Of a DNA stretch of 64,000 nucleotides, positions 26,442 through 35,473 are shown piece after piece. The stretch is from the NCBI GenBank assembly GCA_045629285.1, contig JAZQQY010000014.1:1-64000 (forward strand). Direction: 5' to 3'. This DNA is from UBA1723 sp045629285 (GTDB taxonomy: Bacteria > Bacteroidota > Bacteroidia > Bacteroidales > Paludibacteraceae). Numbering within the stretch: position 1 is the stretch's first letter; every line of letters begins with the position of its first letter. The notes under the pieces are model-generated. The model was not told the DNA's origin, did no database searches, and saw nothing but the letters and a program-made list of their open reading frames with translations. The position numbers and the translations under genes are program-made.

Positions 26442-27265
26442 TATTCAGCAAATTTATAGATCGAAGATTCTGTTTTCAACAAAGGCTTCAAGTCAGAGAA
26501 TGAAAACTTCACTTCAATCGGACCAACTGCATAGGCAGCGATCTCATAAGGTTTATAATTAAAGCTCAATGTATCAGCATTTATTCTGATATTGTTATTC
26601 GGAAAGACATCCTTAACGTCAAGGATACCGGCATCTATCAAATTATCATGTCCCTTCACATCCATAATCTTGCAAAGGGAGTCGAGAATCATATCTGCAA
26701 GTTTATATTCACATCCGTCGACAAAGATATCGTTCAAAGTCAATATCTTGGCCTTGGCCTTATCCCAAATCCGAAAATTAGCATACGAATACGGATGAGC
26801 TCCACCCATGTAGGAATATGCAGAAAATACGGAATTGTAGATATCAGAATCCTCAAACACCTTGCCGGCCTCACAGTCAAAGATAAAAGGCATCTCATTT
26901 GCAGAAAACATCTCCCTATAAGCAACGATGTCCTCTTCTGTCATTACTGCAACAGTTGCAATCTTAGATTTTCTTGAAGTCTCAATATCCGACGAACGAA
27001 ATCCTGTCGCTTCAGCAATAAGAGCCAACCTGATGGAATCCGCACATGCAGAAATACCTTCGTCAGGAAGCGCAAGTTTATATGAATACTTAAACTGTGG
27101 ATTAGCCTCGTTATCATTGACGTGACCGATAGTGTCAAAAGTGATTACAGTGGTTGCAAAATCAGGTTCCGCACTCTTTATTTCACTCTTTTTTTCGTCA
27201 GAACAACAACATAAAGCGACGGCAACAACAGTCAGCACAATATTCTTCAATACAGTATTCGTCAT
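26441..27265 (-). CDS. DUF3298/RsiV-type lipoprotein (first of a tandem pair)
   Basis: A 274-residue lipoprotein with an unusual CCC in the lipobox region (ALCCC, Cys19-21). The second half contains YSYMGGAHPYSYANF, LTLNDIFVDG and TLSFNYKPYEIAAYA, matching DUF3298 and paralleling the downstream neighbour, so the two probably arose by duplication. A TATTTTTG promoter element is at 27296-27303, about 30 bp upstream. It heads the operon that also carries rsmG and pcm. Function unknown; likely periplasmic or outer-membrane. Confidence 0.7.
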   Translation of the reverse strand: MTNTVLKNIVLTVVAVALCCCSDEKKSEIKSAEPDFATTVITFDTIGHVNDNEANPQFKYSYKLALPDEGISACADSIRLALIAEATGFRSSDIETSRKSKIATVAVMTEEDIVAYREMFSANEMPFIFDCEAGKVFEDSDIYNSVFSAYSYMGGAHPYSYANFRIWDKAKAKILTLNDIFVDGCEYKLADMILDSLCKIMDVKGHDNLIDAGILDVKDVFPNNNIRINADTLSFNYKPYEIAAYAVGPIEVKFSFSDLKPLLKTESSIYKFAE

Positions 27266-27295
27266 CAGTTTCTATTTTAAGTTCTTATCACTCCA

Positions 27296-27303
27296 CAAAA
27301 ATA
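27296..27303 (-). promoter_or_regulatory. -7 element of the DUF3298-rsmG-pcm operon
   Basis: Minus-strand TATTTTTG 30 bp before the start codon. Confidence 0.5.
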
Positions 27304-27328
27304 GCTCAAGATTTCCACAAATACAAAA

Positions 27329-27428
27329 GTTTCATGTTTCAAGTTTAAGATTTCAGATAGACAGTGTAACCGTCCCAGTATAGTAGCCACAGGCTGACAA
27401 AGATGCGAAGCATCAAGACACCCCGTGG
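27329..27428 (+). repeat. Dispersed structured intergenic repeat, copy A
   Basis: A TTTCATGTTTCAAG-type leader, then a small hairpin (AGACAGTGTAACCGTC), then GTAGCCACAGG...CCCCGTGG enclosing an inner hairpin GATGC GAA GCATC. The same layout recurs at 40752-40847 and, reversed and shortened, at 44316-44375. Confidence 0.7.
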
Positions 27429-27554
27429 ATTCTTTTGCTGTATAATGGAAAGACTAAGTAGAGTCTGTGATCTGGAGTTATGTTCATTTCAAACGCAAAA
27501 ATTATCTTTTTTGTTTGCCGTTAAGTTTTTTTATTGCTACTTTGCGCCGATTTC

Positions 27555-28937
27555 ATGAAGACAGGGATGAAAAAATGGGCTACATTCATATCGGCTTTGT
27601 TGTTGCTCGCAGGTTGCAACAAAACGACGGATAACCAAAATTCGCCGCAAGAGACGCATGTGTCAGCCCCTGATTCAATCCTCCGTGTCGCCACAATTTC
27701 CCGTTCCACATCCTACTATACTACCCGTGGTGGCCACAAGCTTGGTTACGACTATGAACTCAGCAAAGGTTTGGCGGAAAAACTCGGCAAACATCTTGAG
27801 TTGAAGGTAGCGAAGAGCAATGAAGAATTGATTTCCATGCTTGGCGACTCAGCCGACGTATTGGCATTTCCAATCATAATCAATAAGTCCAACAAGGAAA
27901 AGTTGGCATTTGTCGACAAGGAGACAATCACACATCAGGTGATTGTGCAGAAGAAACGCAACTCTACAAAACAGAAGCAGGATGTGCTTGACCTTATCGG
28001 CAAGAAAATCACTGTGGTGCAGGGATCTAAATATTATCATCGTCTGCTTAACCTTAACGACGAAATCGGCGGCGGAATGGAGATCATCACTGTATCAACA
28101 GATTACAATGAGGAGCAGTTGATAAAGATGGTCAGCAAGGGAGAGATCGAGATGACTGTTTGCGACAACGATATTGCACAGCTTTCACGTCGCTACTATA
28201 AGAACCTTGACATTCATCTCGAGGTGTCACATCCACAACGAAATGCATGGGCGGTAGCTCCTAAAGATTCAGCTTTGCTAAAAGAGATAAACAGCTATTT
28301 CGCAGAAAGCGAAAGGACTATCAACAGACTATACACAAAATACTACGAGCCTAAGGTTGCAAAAGAAGGTCCGAAAGATGTCCCCATCTTCATTGACGAC
28401 AACAACATCTCAGTATACGACTCTATTTTCAAGGCACAAGCAGACAGCACTATCTGGGATTGGCGTCTACTTTCTGCAATCGCCTATACGGAATCACGAT
28501 TCAACCCTAATGCAGGAAGTTTTGCCGGTGCAAAAGGTTTGATGCAATTGATGCCGGAGACAATGATCGGTTTAGGAGGAGATCCCAAGACGATGTTGGA
28601 ACCAGAGGAGAATCTTCGTTTAGGAATTGAGTATCTCAACCGCACATACCAGCTTATTCAGTCTGCCCGCACCAACGACGACCGTATCCGTCTGACACTT
28701 GCGGCGTATAATGCCGGACTTGGGCATATTCGTGATGCACAGACATTGTGTGAGCTTCACGGAGGCAATCCGGCTGAATGGAAAGTAGTGGAGAGATATG
28801 TGAGATTGCTTGCGTCGCCTGACTACTACAACCTTCCATCAGTTAAATGCGGATATCTACGCGGTTCTGAGACAGCCGACTACGTAGACGACATCATGGA
28901 GCTATACTCCACTTACAAGAAGAAGTTCAAGAAATAA
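27555..28937 (+). CDS. MltF-like lytic transglycosylase lipoprotein
   Basis: A 460-residue protein with lipobox LLLLAGC (Cys21), a solute-binding-protein-type domain (about residues 45-265; VATISRSTSYYTTRGGHKLGYDYEL, ITVVQGSKYYH) and a C-terminal SLT domain. The catalytic Glu lies in IAYTESRFNP, followed by GAKGLMQLMPET and LAAYNAGLGHI. This is the MltF architecture: it cleaves peptidoglycan glycan strands at the outer membrane while the first domain senses muropeptides. ATG 27555 is preferred to 27534; ATG 27567 is also possible. Confidence 0.88.
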   Translation: MKTGMKKWATFISALLLLAGCNKTTDNQNSPQETHVSAPDSILRVATISRSTSYYTTRGGHKLGYDYELSKGLAEKLGKHLELKVAKSNEELISMLGDSADVLAFPIIINKSNKEKLAFVDKETITHQVIVQKKRNSTKQKQDVLDLIGKKITVVQGSKYYHRLLNLNDEIGGGMEIITVSTDYNEEQLIKMVSKGEIEMTVCDNDIAQLSRRYYKNLDIHLEVSHPQRNAWAVAPKDSALLKEINSYFAESERTINRLYTKYYEPKVAKEGPKDVPIFIDDNNISVYDSIFKAQADSTIWDWRLLSAIAYTESRFNPNAGSFAGAKGLMQLMPETMIGLGGDPKTMLEPEENLRLGIEYLNRTYQLIQSARTNDDRIRLTLAAYNAGLGHIRDAQTLCELHGGNPAEWKVVERYVRLLASPDYYNLPSVKCGYLRGSETADYVDDIMELYSTYKKKFKK

Positions 28938-28979
28938 ATATTAAGACGTCAACTCCGTCTATTACGAATTATGCATTAA

Positions 28980-29408
28980 TCAGCATTGTTCAAAATTCGT
29001 TATCTTGTCTCTCCACTTTTGCGACACCAAAACAGACTGTTGAGTCGCCATATCGAATGCACACATGACACTATGGGCAATAGTCTTCACATGACCGTTA
29101 TCCTTGTTGATCAAAATCTGAGTTAGCTTGATGCTCTTGTTTCCGATCTCTGTGATTTTTGTGCGGACATCAATATTCTCACGCATGAAAATCTGCTCTA
29201 CATAACTAACATTGATGTTCACCATCACGAATTGTGCATCCTTCCAGTCAACCTGACCGTTATTCATTGCATCGAAATAACAGATCTTACCATAATCCAG
29301 AAAAGAGATCTGCGAAGCATTATTGACATGTCCAAGCTGGTCGATGTCGTTGAATCTTATCTGAATGCCAACGCTATGGTTGAAGTGTAACTTTTCTAAT
29401 TCTTCCAT
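28980..29408 (-). CDS. Acyl-CoA thioesterase, 4HBT hotdog family
   Basis: A 142-residue hotdog-fold protein. The signature IRFNDIDQLGHVNNASQISFLDYGK contains the family Asp and the HVNN helix motif, and HSVMCAFDM is in the C-terminal strand. Related proteins (YbgC, FadM) hydrolyse acyl-CoAs; the substrate cannot be deduced. It is the last gene of the phoH-recF-dciA operon, 22 bp after dciA. Confidence 0.82.
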   Translation of the reverse strand: MEELEKLHFNHSVGIQIRFNDIDQLGHVNNASQISFLDYGKICYFDAMNNGQVDWKDAQFVMVNINVSYVEQIFMRENIDVRTKITEIGNKSIKLTQILINKDNGHVKTIAHSVMCAFDMATQQSVLVSQKWRDKITNFEQC

Positions 29409-29430
29409 ATTCTTATCAACTTTCGTATTA

Positions 29431-29724
29431 TCAGAAATGTACTGCCGACAACACTGTAGAATCTATTTCAAATTTATCGTGTATCTTCTTTAATATCTCG
29501 CTGCGACGCATCATCAGCTCATTGCTGGCAGCTGGAGAAAGCATAGTGACGTACAACTGCTTGTTTTTCATCATCATTCCCTGAGTATACTTCACGAATT
29601 CCTCGCCGACAAGCTCAGGCCAAACTCTCTCGATATCCAGAGCAAGCATATCCTCGTCGATTTTCACACGATGAACGTAATCGCTCAGTACAGATGATAT
29701 TGTCAAAGCACTTTTTCGTCTCAT
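29431..29724 (-). CDS. dciA: DUF721 protein, DciA-like helicase loader
   Basis: A 97-residue protein with the DUF721 pattern VWPELVGEEFVKYTQGMMMKNKQLYVTMLSPAASNELMMRRSEI. DUF721 includes DciA, which loads the replicative helicase DnaB in bacteria lacking DnaC; in Bacteroidales it commonly follows recF. The start at 29724 is four bases past the recF stop; the longer reading overlaps recF and is not conserved. Confidence 0.8.
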   Translation of the reverse strand: MRRKSALTISSVLSDYVHRVKIDEDMLALDIERVWPELVGEEFVKYTQGMMMKNKQLYVTMLSPAASNELMMRRSEILKKIHDKFEIDSTVLSAVHF

Positions 29725-29728
29725 CTCC

Positions 29729-30862
29729 CTATTTCTCCATAATTTTGACTGCCTTATCCTCACTCATTCCGTCACTGCCATTTATTTCGTAGACGGTGTA
29801 AGAGATATTCTCAGTCTTTTCAAGAAGCAAAGTGATATGCTCACGGTTGGTATCGGAAATGAACACCTGACCAGTACGGGTAGAATCGCCGATAAAGTCA
29901 ATGATTCTAGCCATACGATGCTCATCAAGCTTATCAAAAATATCGTCAAGCAAAAGGATCGGTTTGACGTCACTCTTAGCTACGAACATGTCAATCCAAG
30001 CGAATTTCAAGGCCAGAAGCATGGTTTTCATCTCTCCCTGCGACGCTATCTTCTTGATCTTTCGTCCGGTACGTTTGAAATTATAATCGTCGCGATGCAC
30101 TCCAAAAGTTGTGAATCCTCGACGTTGGTCTTCTCCGCGCAACGTACGAAGCGTAGTGAGATAGTCCGATTCCATCACTTGTGAACGATATTCGATATCA
30201 ACGCCTTCTCCTTCCTCAGCATCGTAAGAGATTTTCTTATAGACCTCATCCACTTTCACTTTGAAAGTCTCCACAAATTCGCGTCGGGCATTGCAAAGGA
30301 AGTTTCCGGCAGCCGCTAGTTTATCCTCATAGCTCTCGAAAATGATCGGATCGACATAAGTCTGCGATGTCAACAGTGCGTTTCTTCCACGCAAGGCATT
30401 CTTATAGACAAGCAGTGCATCAAGATACTTACGGTCAAACTGAGAAATGCAGCCGTCTATGAACTTGCGTCGTTCTTCGGAAGCACCTTGAATGATCTCG
30501 ATATCTTTAGGAGCGACAAGAATTGCAGGAATCAAACCGATATGGTCCGACACCTTTTCATATTCCTTACCGTCTCTTTTAAGCATTTTACGCCCCTTGT
30601 CGAGCGCACATGAAATCTCGAATTCGGATTCTGCACGATGATAATGGGCTTTCAATTGGAATCCGGTCTCACCGAATGTGATATTATCCTTATCTTCACG
30701 GTTAGACGGACTTTTAGAAAACGACAAATAGTAGATGGAATCGATAATATTGGTCTTGCCGACACCGTTTTTGCCGATAAAGCAATTTATATGCTTGGCA
30801 AAAGTGAGGTCAGACCTACGTATGTTGCGGAAATTGTATATCGATAACCTGTGTAGAAACAT
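29729..30862 (-). CDS. recF: DNA replication and repair protein RecF
   Basis: A 377-residue SMC-like ATPase that loads RecA at single-strand gaps. Walker A is GKNGVGKT (residues 30-37), the signature region is ASQGEMKTMLLALK, and Walker B is PILLLDDIFDKLDEHR. The N-terminus (FLHRLSIYNFRNI) is canonical. It lies between phoH (17 bp upstream) and dciA (4 bp downstream). Confidence 0.95.
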   Translation of the reverse strand: MFLHRLSIYNFRNIRRSDLTFAKHINCFIGKNGVGKTNIIDSIYYLSFSKSPSNREDKDNITFGETGFQLKAHYHRAESEFEISCALDKGRKMLKRDGKEYEKVSDHIGLIPAILVAPKDIEIIQGASEERRKFIDGCISQFDRKYLDALLVYKNALRGRNALLTSQTYVDPIIFESYEDKLAAAGNFLCNARREFVETFKVKVDEVYKKISYDAEEGEGVDIEYRSQVMESDYLTTLRTLRGEDQRRGFTTFGVHRDDYNFKRTGRKIKKIASQGEMKTMLLALKFAWIDMFVAKSDVKPILLLDDIFDKLDEHRMARIIDFIGDSTRTGQVFISDTNREHITLLLEKTENISYTVYEINGSDGMSEDKAVKIMEK

Positions 30863-30879
30863 TTTCTGTCTACTGGATA

Positions 30880-31860
30880 TTAATCTTCGTCGTTTGGAAC
30901 CAAAGGAATAACTTTCTTCGCCTTCTTAGCGTCATGTTTAGCGTATGCCTCCACAATCTTCTGCACCAACTGGTGGCGGATGATATCCTTGGCATTAAAC
31001 TCAATCTTAGCCACACCGTCGACGTTCTTAAGCACACGCAAAGCTTCGCCAAGACCTGAACGCTCACGCGCAGGAAGGTCAATCTGGGTCATATCTCCAG
31101 TGACGACGATCTTACTGTGTTCACCCATACGAGTAAGGAACATCTTAATCTGTTGTGTAGTAGTGTTTTGAGCCTCATCAAGGATAATGAAGGCATCGGA
31201 AAGGGTACGTCCTCGCATAAAAGCCAGCGGAGCAATCTGGATGATTCCGTTTTCCATATACTCCTTAAGTTTAGCTCCAGGAATCATATCCTGCAAAGCA
31301 TCGTAAAGAGGCTGCAAATACGGATCTATCTTCTCCTTCATATCACCAGGAAGAAAACCAAGTTTTTCTCCAGCTTCGACAGCAGGTCGACTCAACACGA
31401 TTTTCTTAACCTCCTTGTTTTTCAAAGCTCTGACAGCAGTAGCGATAGCGATGTACGTTTTACCACTACCAGCAGGACCGATAGAGAATATAAGATCATT
31501 CTTATCGTAAGCCGCCATGAATTTTTTCTGGGTCGGAGTGCGCGCAGTGATCGGCTTACCGCTTATTCCATAGATGATAAGATTATTCTCCACCTTGATC
31601 TTAGGTTCACTTCCCTTGATATAGTCGATGATAACCTCCTCCGTCAACTTGTTGTAAGTGGCGCAGTATTTTTCAAGTTTGGCGAACACCTCTTCCACAA
31701 CAGCGATCTCCTCTTCGTCGCCATTGATTTTGATTGCCGTTCCTCGAGCTATGATTTTAACTTTGGGATACAAATCCTTGATCAGACGGATGTTAGAATT
31801 GTTAACTCCGTAGAAAATAGTGGGGTCAGCCACTTCCAGTTCTATGATTTTTTCTATCAC
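30880..31860 (-). CDS. phoH: PhoH-like ATPase
   Basis: A 326-residue cytoplasmic P-loop ATPase. N-terminal KH-like RNA-binding region (about 1-75), then Walker A GPAGSGKT (128-135), Walker B FIILDEAQNTT, and the arginine-rich region GDMTQIDLPARERSGL. This is the PhoH/PhoL (YbeZ) family, associated with RNA and ribosome metabolism. Promoter element TATTTTTG lies at 31890-31897 on the minus strand. Confidence 0.92.
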   Translation of the reverse strand: MIEKIIELEVADPTIFYGVNNSNIRLIKDLYPKVKIIARGTAIKINGDEEEIAVVEEVFAKLEKYCATYNKLTEEVIIDYIKGSEPKIKVENNLIIYGISGKPITARTPTQKKFMAAYDKNDLIFSIGPAGSGKTYIAIATAVRALKNKEVKKIVLSRPAVEAGEKLGFLPGDMKEKIDPYLQPLYDALQDMIPGAKLKEYMENGIIQIAPLAFMRGRTLSDAFIILDEAQNTTTQQIKMFLTRMGEHSKIVVTGDMTQIDLPARERSGLGEALRVLKNVDGVAKIEFNAKDIIRHQLVQKIVEAYAKHDAKKAKKVIPLVPNDED

Positions 31861-31889
31861 TTATCTAAACTATGTTTTGCTGTTTTCGG

Positions 31890-31897
31890 CAAAAATA
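31890..31897 (-). promoter_or_regulatory. -7 element of the phoH-recF-dciA operon
   Basis: Minus-strand TATTTTTG, 29 bp before the phoH start. Confidence 0.5.
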
Positions 31898-31916
31898 CGA
31901 CTTTTTGCGGAAAAAT

Positions 31917-31947
31917 AAAAAAAGACGAGCGAAAGCTCGTCTTTTTT
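31917..31947 (-). terminator. Terminator after the FISUMP-like lipoprotein gene
   Basis: Arms AAAGACGAGC and GCTCGTCTTT around GAAA, with A- and T-runs outside. Confidence 0.8.
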
Positions 31948-31964
31948 ATCTTATTTCTTATGTC

Positions 31965-32693
31965 TTATTTGTCTGCAACAGCTCGTATGCTACGACCTCC
32001 GCTTCGTCCAGAACTGCTGACATTCTGCCCACGCTTTGAAAAAATCAATGCGTATGAGAAATTTCCGTTATCGTAACCTGTTGATGTCCAATAATTACCA
32101 CTATCCTCCACGTCATACAACTGAGAGCCGAAGAAATATCCTTCAACTGGAAGGAAAATGAACTTTCCGTTAGGTCCAGTCACCTTATATCCTTTAGCGC
32201 CATTCTTCAATACCCAATCCCATTGACACTCCTTTACAAGTTCATCAGCCTCTTCTTTTGTGGGAAGTCTCCAACCGTTTCCCAAAACAGAAGTCGCTGC
32301 ATCTTTACTAGGAAGAAGGTTGTTTTTGGCATCTATTATCTTCATTGATCTCAATTCAGAAAGAGAATAAGAATATGTGGTTGAATTTTTGGCATTATAG
32401 TCTTCCTTTATTTCCAACTCTCCCCAAGCATAATACTTACCGGATTGTTCTGATTTGGTTGCCCCAAGATTACAAGAAGCCCACTTTACGGAAAGTCCCA
32501 GGTCTACCATTTTAAGACCTTCATCATAAACATCAAGAGTCTCTACTGTCTTTCCATTCGCAACTGCACACTGTTGCTCGGCAAGAGATGCGGTAATTTT
32601 ATCCAAATCCGCATTTGAATTGACAGATTCGCCACAACCAGAGAAAAAAATGGCGATCACACATCCCATCAATAAATTATTAACGCTCTTCAT
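31965..32693 (-). CDS. FISUMP/DUF1566-like lipoprotein
   Basis: A 242-residue lipoprotein with lipobox FFSGC (Cys20), a short coiled-coil linker and a domain of the Fibrobacter major-paralog/DUF1566 type: VDLGLSVKWASCNLGA, YYAWGE, GNGWRLPTKEEADEL, GKFIFLPVEGYF, YWTSTGYD and a terminal GGRSIRAV. Such domains are common in exported Bacteroidales proteins; their role is unknown. Promoter TAACTTTG on the minus strand at 32723-32730. Confidence 0.75.
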   Translation of the reverse strand: MKSVNNLLMGCVIAIFFSGCGESVNSNADLDKITASLAEQQCAVANGKTVETLDVYDEGLKMVDLGLSVKWASCNLGATKSEQSGKYYAWGELEIKEDYNAKNSTTYSYSLSELRSMKIIDAKNNLLPSKDAATSVLGNGWRLPTKEEADELVKECQWDWVLKNGAKGYKVTGPNGKFIFLPVEGYFFGSQLYDVEDSGNYWTSTGYDNGNFSYALIFSKRGQNVSSSGRSGGRSIRAVADK

Positions 32694-32722
32694 TTTGTCC
32701 TTCTATTATCCTTTTATTCGGG

Positions 32723-32730
32723 CAAAGTTA
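32723..32730 (-). promoter_or_regulatory. -7 element of the FISUMP-like lipoprotein gene
   Basis: Minus-strand TAACTTTG, 29 bp before the start. Confidence 0.5.
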
Positions 32731-32785
32731 ATAAAAGAAATATTAAATAAATTCAGGCAACACACTTTTTATCAACAGATTCGGA

Positions 32786-33607
32786 CTATTTATTGAATTT
32801 TTTTCTTTTCAATATCTCTTGCGAATTCTTACTTCCAAGGTTTGCTGCCATCTCATAATATTTCTTTGCCTTCTCCAGATTTTTCAACTGATCATAGAAA
32901 AATGCAACATCTTCAATAGCAGGAAGGAATTTGTCGTCAACTGAAATGGCCTTCAAAAACATTTTTTCCGCATTTTCGTTATCTCCCTTAAACGCATAAG
33001 CGACACCAAGATAGTCGTATATTTCAGGGAAGTCAGGGTTTTCGTCCAATATTGTCTCCAAATTAAGAATCGCATCCTCATATTCATGGCCATTGATCTG
33101 CATGACTGCAAGATTTCGTCGTGCAGACACATAGCTCTGGTCTAAGCTCACTGCCTTTTCAAAATTCGCCCGTGCCTCATTGTTGTTCTTGCACACTCGG
33201 AATGCACATCCCAATGCATTATATAGCTTGGCATTGTCAGGAATATTGGTGATAAACGCCTGTAGCTGGGAAATTGCCAACGGAGCGGAACCGCTATTCA
33301 TCAACACGTCGACCGATCCGACAATCGCGTCGACATAAGTGCTGTCGAGAATGATAGCCTGCTCGTAGCTATATTGTGCAAATGTGGAATCTTTCATTCC
33401 AAGATAAGCGTCGCCAAGATATTTGTACACGAACGGATTATTTTTATCTTTCTTCACATACGCCTCACACATCTTTTTAGCTGTAGACCAATCCTCTTTC
33501 GAGCAAGCCTTCTTGATATCATCTACAGTAGCATTTTCAATATTCGTACATGAATTCAACATTGCCATCAGAACGGCAACAAAAAAATATAGTCTTTTCA
33601 TCATCAT
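32786..33607 (-). CDS. TPR-repeat lipoprotein
   Basis: A 273-residue lipoprotein (lipobox AMLNSC, Cys20) with six or so tetratricopeptide repeats, e.g. PFVYKYLGDAYLGMKDSTFAQYSYEQAI, AKLYNALGCAFRVCKNNNEARANFEKAV and PEIYDYLGVAYAFKGDNENAEKMFLKAI. TPRs bind partner proteins. Three ATGs are in tandem at the start (33607, 33604, 33601), any of which could serve. Promoter element TAATTTTG on the minus strand at 33620-33627. Confidence 0.78.
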   Translation of the reverse strand: MMMKRLYFFVAVLMAMLNSCTNIENATVDDIKKACSKEDWSTAKKMCEAYVKKDKNNPFVYKYLGDAYLGMKDSTFAQYSYEQAIILDSTYVDAIVGSVDVLMNSGSAPLAISQLQAFITNIPDNAKLYNALGCAFRVCKNNNEARANFEKAVSLDQSYVSARRNLAVMQINGHEYEDAILNLETILDENPDFPEIYDYLGVAYAFKGDNENAEKMFLKAISVDDKFLPAIEDVAFFYDQLKNLEKAKKYYEMAANLGSKNSQEILKRKKFNK

Positions 33608-33619
33608 CAATCTTTTCCA

Positions 33620-33627
33620 CAAAATTA
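33620..33627 (-). promoter_or_regulatory. -7 element of the TPR lipoprotein gene
   Basis: Minus-strand TAATTTTG, 13 bp before the first ATG. Confidence 0.4.
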
Positions 33628-33676
33628 GCAAATTGTTTCATGCGGATAGCACGTTAAGCAAAAAAGATACAAAAGA

Positions 33677-33705
33677 AAAGCGGAGCCATCCGGTTCCGCT
33701 TTTTC
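33677..33705 (-). terminator. Terminator downstream of the LRR gene
   Basis: Arms AAGCGGA and TCCGCTT with inner GCC/GGT and a short loop. Flanked by A-rich and T-rich sequence, so it works in the leftward direction, after the LRR gene and the DnaJ remnant. Confidence 0.6.
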
Positions 33706-33866
33706 TCTCTTCATATCCTAGTATCTGTTTTCACGAGTTATTAAATACCCGTTGATGTAACATCAAAAAGTGTGCCAAACTCTGCAACAGAAAAACATTT
33801 TATCCACAATTATATTTTATTAACAAAAAAATTTCTGGGTTCAGGCTTCAAGTGTTTGAATCCATT

Positions 33867-33925
33867 TATCCCCTAACCTTCTCATACGCCTCGTTGATCT
33901 TAGCCATCATCGCCTCACACTCATC
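33867..33925 (-). pseudogene. Remnant 3' end of a DnaJ/TerB gene
   Basis: On the minus strand it reads DECEAMMAKINEAY then EKVRG and stop, the same C-terminus as the intact DnaJ gene at 35474. 55 of 56 bases (33870-33925) match 35478-35533. Only this short piece is present, with its own TAA stop. It starts two bases after the LRR stop codon region. Confidence 0.85.
33870..33925. repeat. 56-bp direct repeat, left copy
   Basis: Identical at 55 of 56 positions to 35478-35533, 1608 bp away; the single difference is C/A at 33914/35522. Confidence 0.9.
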
Positions 33926-33927
33926 GA

Positions 33928-35373
33928 CTAGTACTTCTCTATTACGCACTCTTTTGGGAAAGCGCTCTCGTCAACCTTGCAGTCTTTAGGCACTCGTGCT
34001 GATTTGAGGTTTGAGCATTCATTGAACGCACCCTCTCCGATTTCAGTCACCGAGCTAGGTATTTCTATGCTTTCTAGGCTTGAGCATTCACTGAACGCCT
34101 TCTCTTCGATTTCAGTCACCGAGTTGGGAATCACTATGCTTTTGAAGCTTGTGCAGTAGTTGAACGCACCCTCTCTGATTTTAGTCACCGAGCTAGGTAT
34201 TTCTATGCTTTCTAGGCTTGAGCATTTCTCAAACGCACCCTCGCCGATTTCGGTTACCGAGTTTGGTATTTCTATGCTAGTCAGTTTTGTGCATTCACCG
34301 AACGCACCGTCGCCTATTTCCTCCACTGAGCTTGGTATTTCTATGCTTTCAAGGCTTGAGCAACCACCGAATGTATTCTTTCCGATTTTAATTAGCGAGC
34401 TAGGTAGTTTCACGCTTTCAAGACTTAAGCAAGTCATGAACACACCCTCTGCGATAGACTTTAGCGAGTCGGGCAGTTTCACGCTTTCCAGACTTGTACA
34501 ACTGCAGAACGCAAATTCATCGATTGACTTCACCGAGTTTGGTAGCTTCACGCCTTCTAGGCTTGAGCATTTCTCAAACGCACTCTCGCCGATTTTAGTC
34601 ACTGAGTCGGGTATTTCGATGTATGAAAGGCTTTCGCAGTATCTGAACGCCTCTTTGCCTATTTCCTTCACCGAGTTTGGCAGCTTCACGCTTTCAAGGC
34701 GAATGCAGAAATAGAATGCGCCATCTTCGATTTCAGTCACCGAGCCAGGTATTTCTATGCTTTCAAGGCCTGTGCAGTAGTCGAATGCACGCTTTCCGAT
34801 TTCCGTTACCGAGTCGGGTATTTCTATGCTTTCTAGGCTTGAGCAAGCAGCGAATGCATACTCTCCGATTTTAATTAGCGAGCTAGGTAGTTTCACGCTT
34901 TCAAGACTTAGACAATTCATGAACACACCCTCTGCGATAGACTTTAGCGAGTCGGGCAGTTTCACGCTTTTCAGGCTTGAACAACTGAAGAACGCACGCT
35001 CGCCGATAGACTTCACCGAGTTTGGCAGTTCCATATTCACTAGGCTTTCGCAGTCCTTGAACGCATTGTTGCCTATTGAAACGATTTTTAGTGTTCTGAT
35101 GTCCGGGTTTTCTGCCGCCACGCACATGTCGGGGAAGGCAAGAATTTCTTCAATCTCGTCTGGAATTACAAGGTCTCTCAACTGGAAGCACACACCGGGA
35201 ACAGAATCCTTGATGCCGGTAATTTCTAGTTCTGTGTCGGAAATTTCTTTGAACACGAAAGGGCATTCGTTGCCCCTTGCTGAAGCTTCTTCAGTTTTCG
35301 CTTCATTGCTAGTCGAGCCACTGCACGATACAAGTGCAAGCGATGTCAAAATATACCAAAGTGCCTTTTTCAT
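33928..35373 (-). CDS. BspA-like leucine-rich repeat surface lipoprotein
   Basis: A 481-residue lipoprotein (lipobox LALVSC, Cys17). After about 100 residues it has 16 tandem 23-residue LRR_5 units of the form AFxxCxSLESIEIPxSVTEIGEG, the BspA/TpLRR type known from surface proteins that bind host or bacterial ligands. ATG 35373 is used; the longer reading to 35493 runs into the neighbouring gene. Units 2-4 and 9-11 are nearly identical in DNA with a 483-bp (7 unit) offset, showing internal duplication. The gene lies between two 56-bp direct repeats. Confidence 0.85.
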   Translation of the reverse strand: MKKALWYILTSLALVSCSGSTSNEAKTEEASARGNECPFVFKEISDTELEITGIKDSVPGVCFQLRDLVIPDEIEEILAFPDMCVAAENPDIRTLKIVSIGNNAFKDCESLVNMELPNSVKSIGERAFFSCSSLKSVKLPDSLKSIAEGVFMNCLSLESVKLPSSLIKIGEYAFAACSSLESIEIPDSVTEIGKRAFDYCTGLESIEIPGSVTEIEDGAFYFCIRLESVKLPNSVKEIGKEAFRYCESLSYIEIPDSVTKIGESAFEKCSSLEGVKLPNSVKSIDEFAFCSCTSLESVKLPDSLKSIAEGVFMTCLSLESVKLPSSLIKIGKNTFGGCSSLESIEIPSSVEEIGDGAFGECTKLTSIEIPNSVTEIGEGAFEKCSSLESIEIPSSVTKIREGAFNYCTSFKSIVIPNSVTEIEEKAFSECSSLESIEIPSSVTEIGEGAFNECSNLKSARVPKDCKVDESAFPKECVIEKY

Positions 35374-35473
35374 ATAACTGCAGATTTTTGATGGCGATAG
35401 TAAATTTAAAAATAAACTTTTGTCACTATCATACAAATGACGAAATTTTTTATAACAACTGCCATATAATCTC

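Noticed and set aside
27530..27545. TACTTTG as a promoter for the MltF-like gene
   Set aside because: It is one base short of the TAnnTTTG consensus, so no promoter is claimed.
33928..35373. Evenly spaced DNA repeats suggesting a CRISPR array
   Set aside because: The period is 69 bp in frame and encodes 23-residue LRR units; there are no constant repeats with unrelated spacers.
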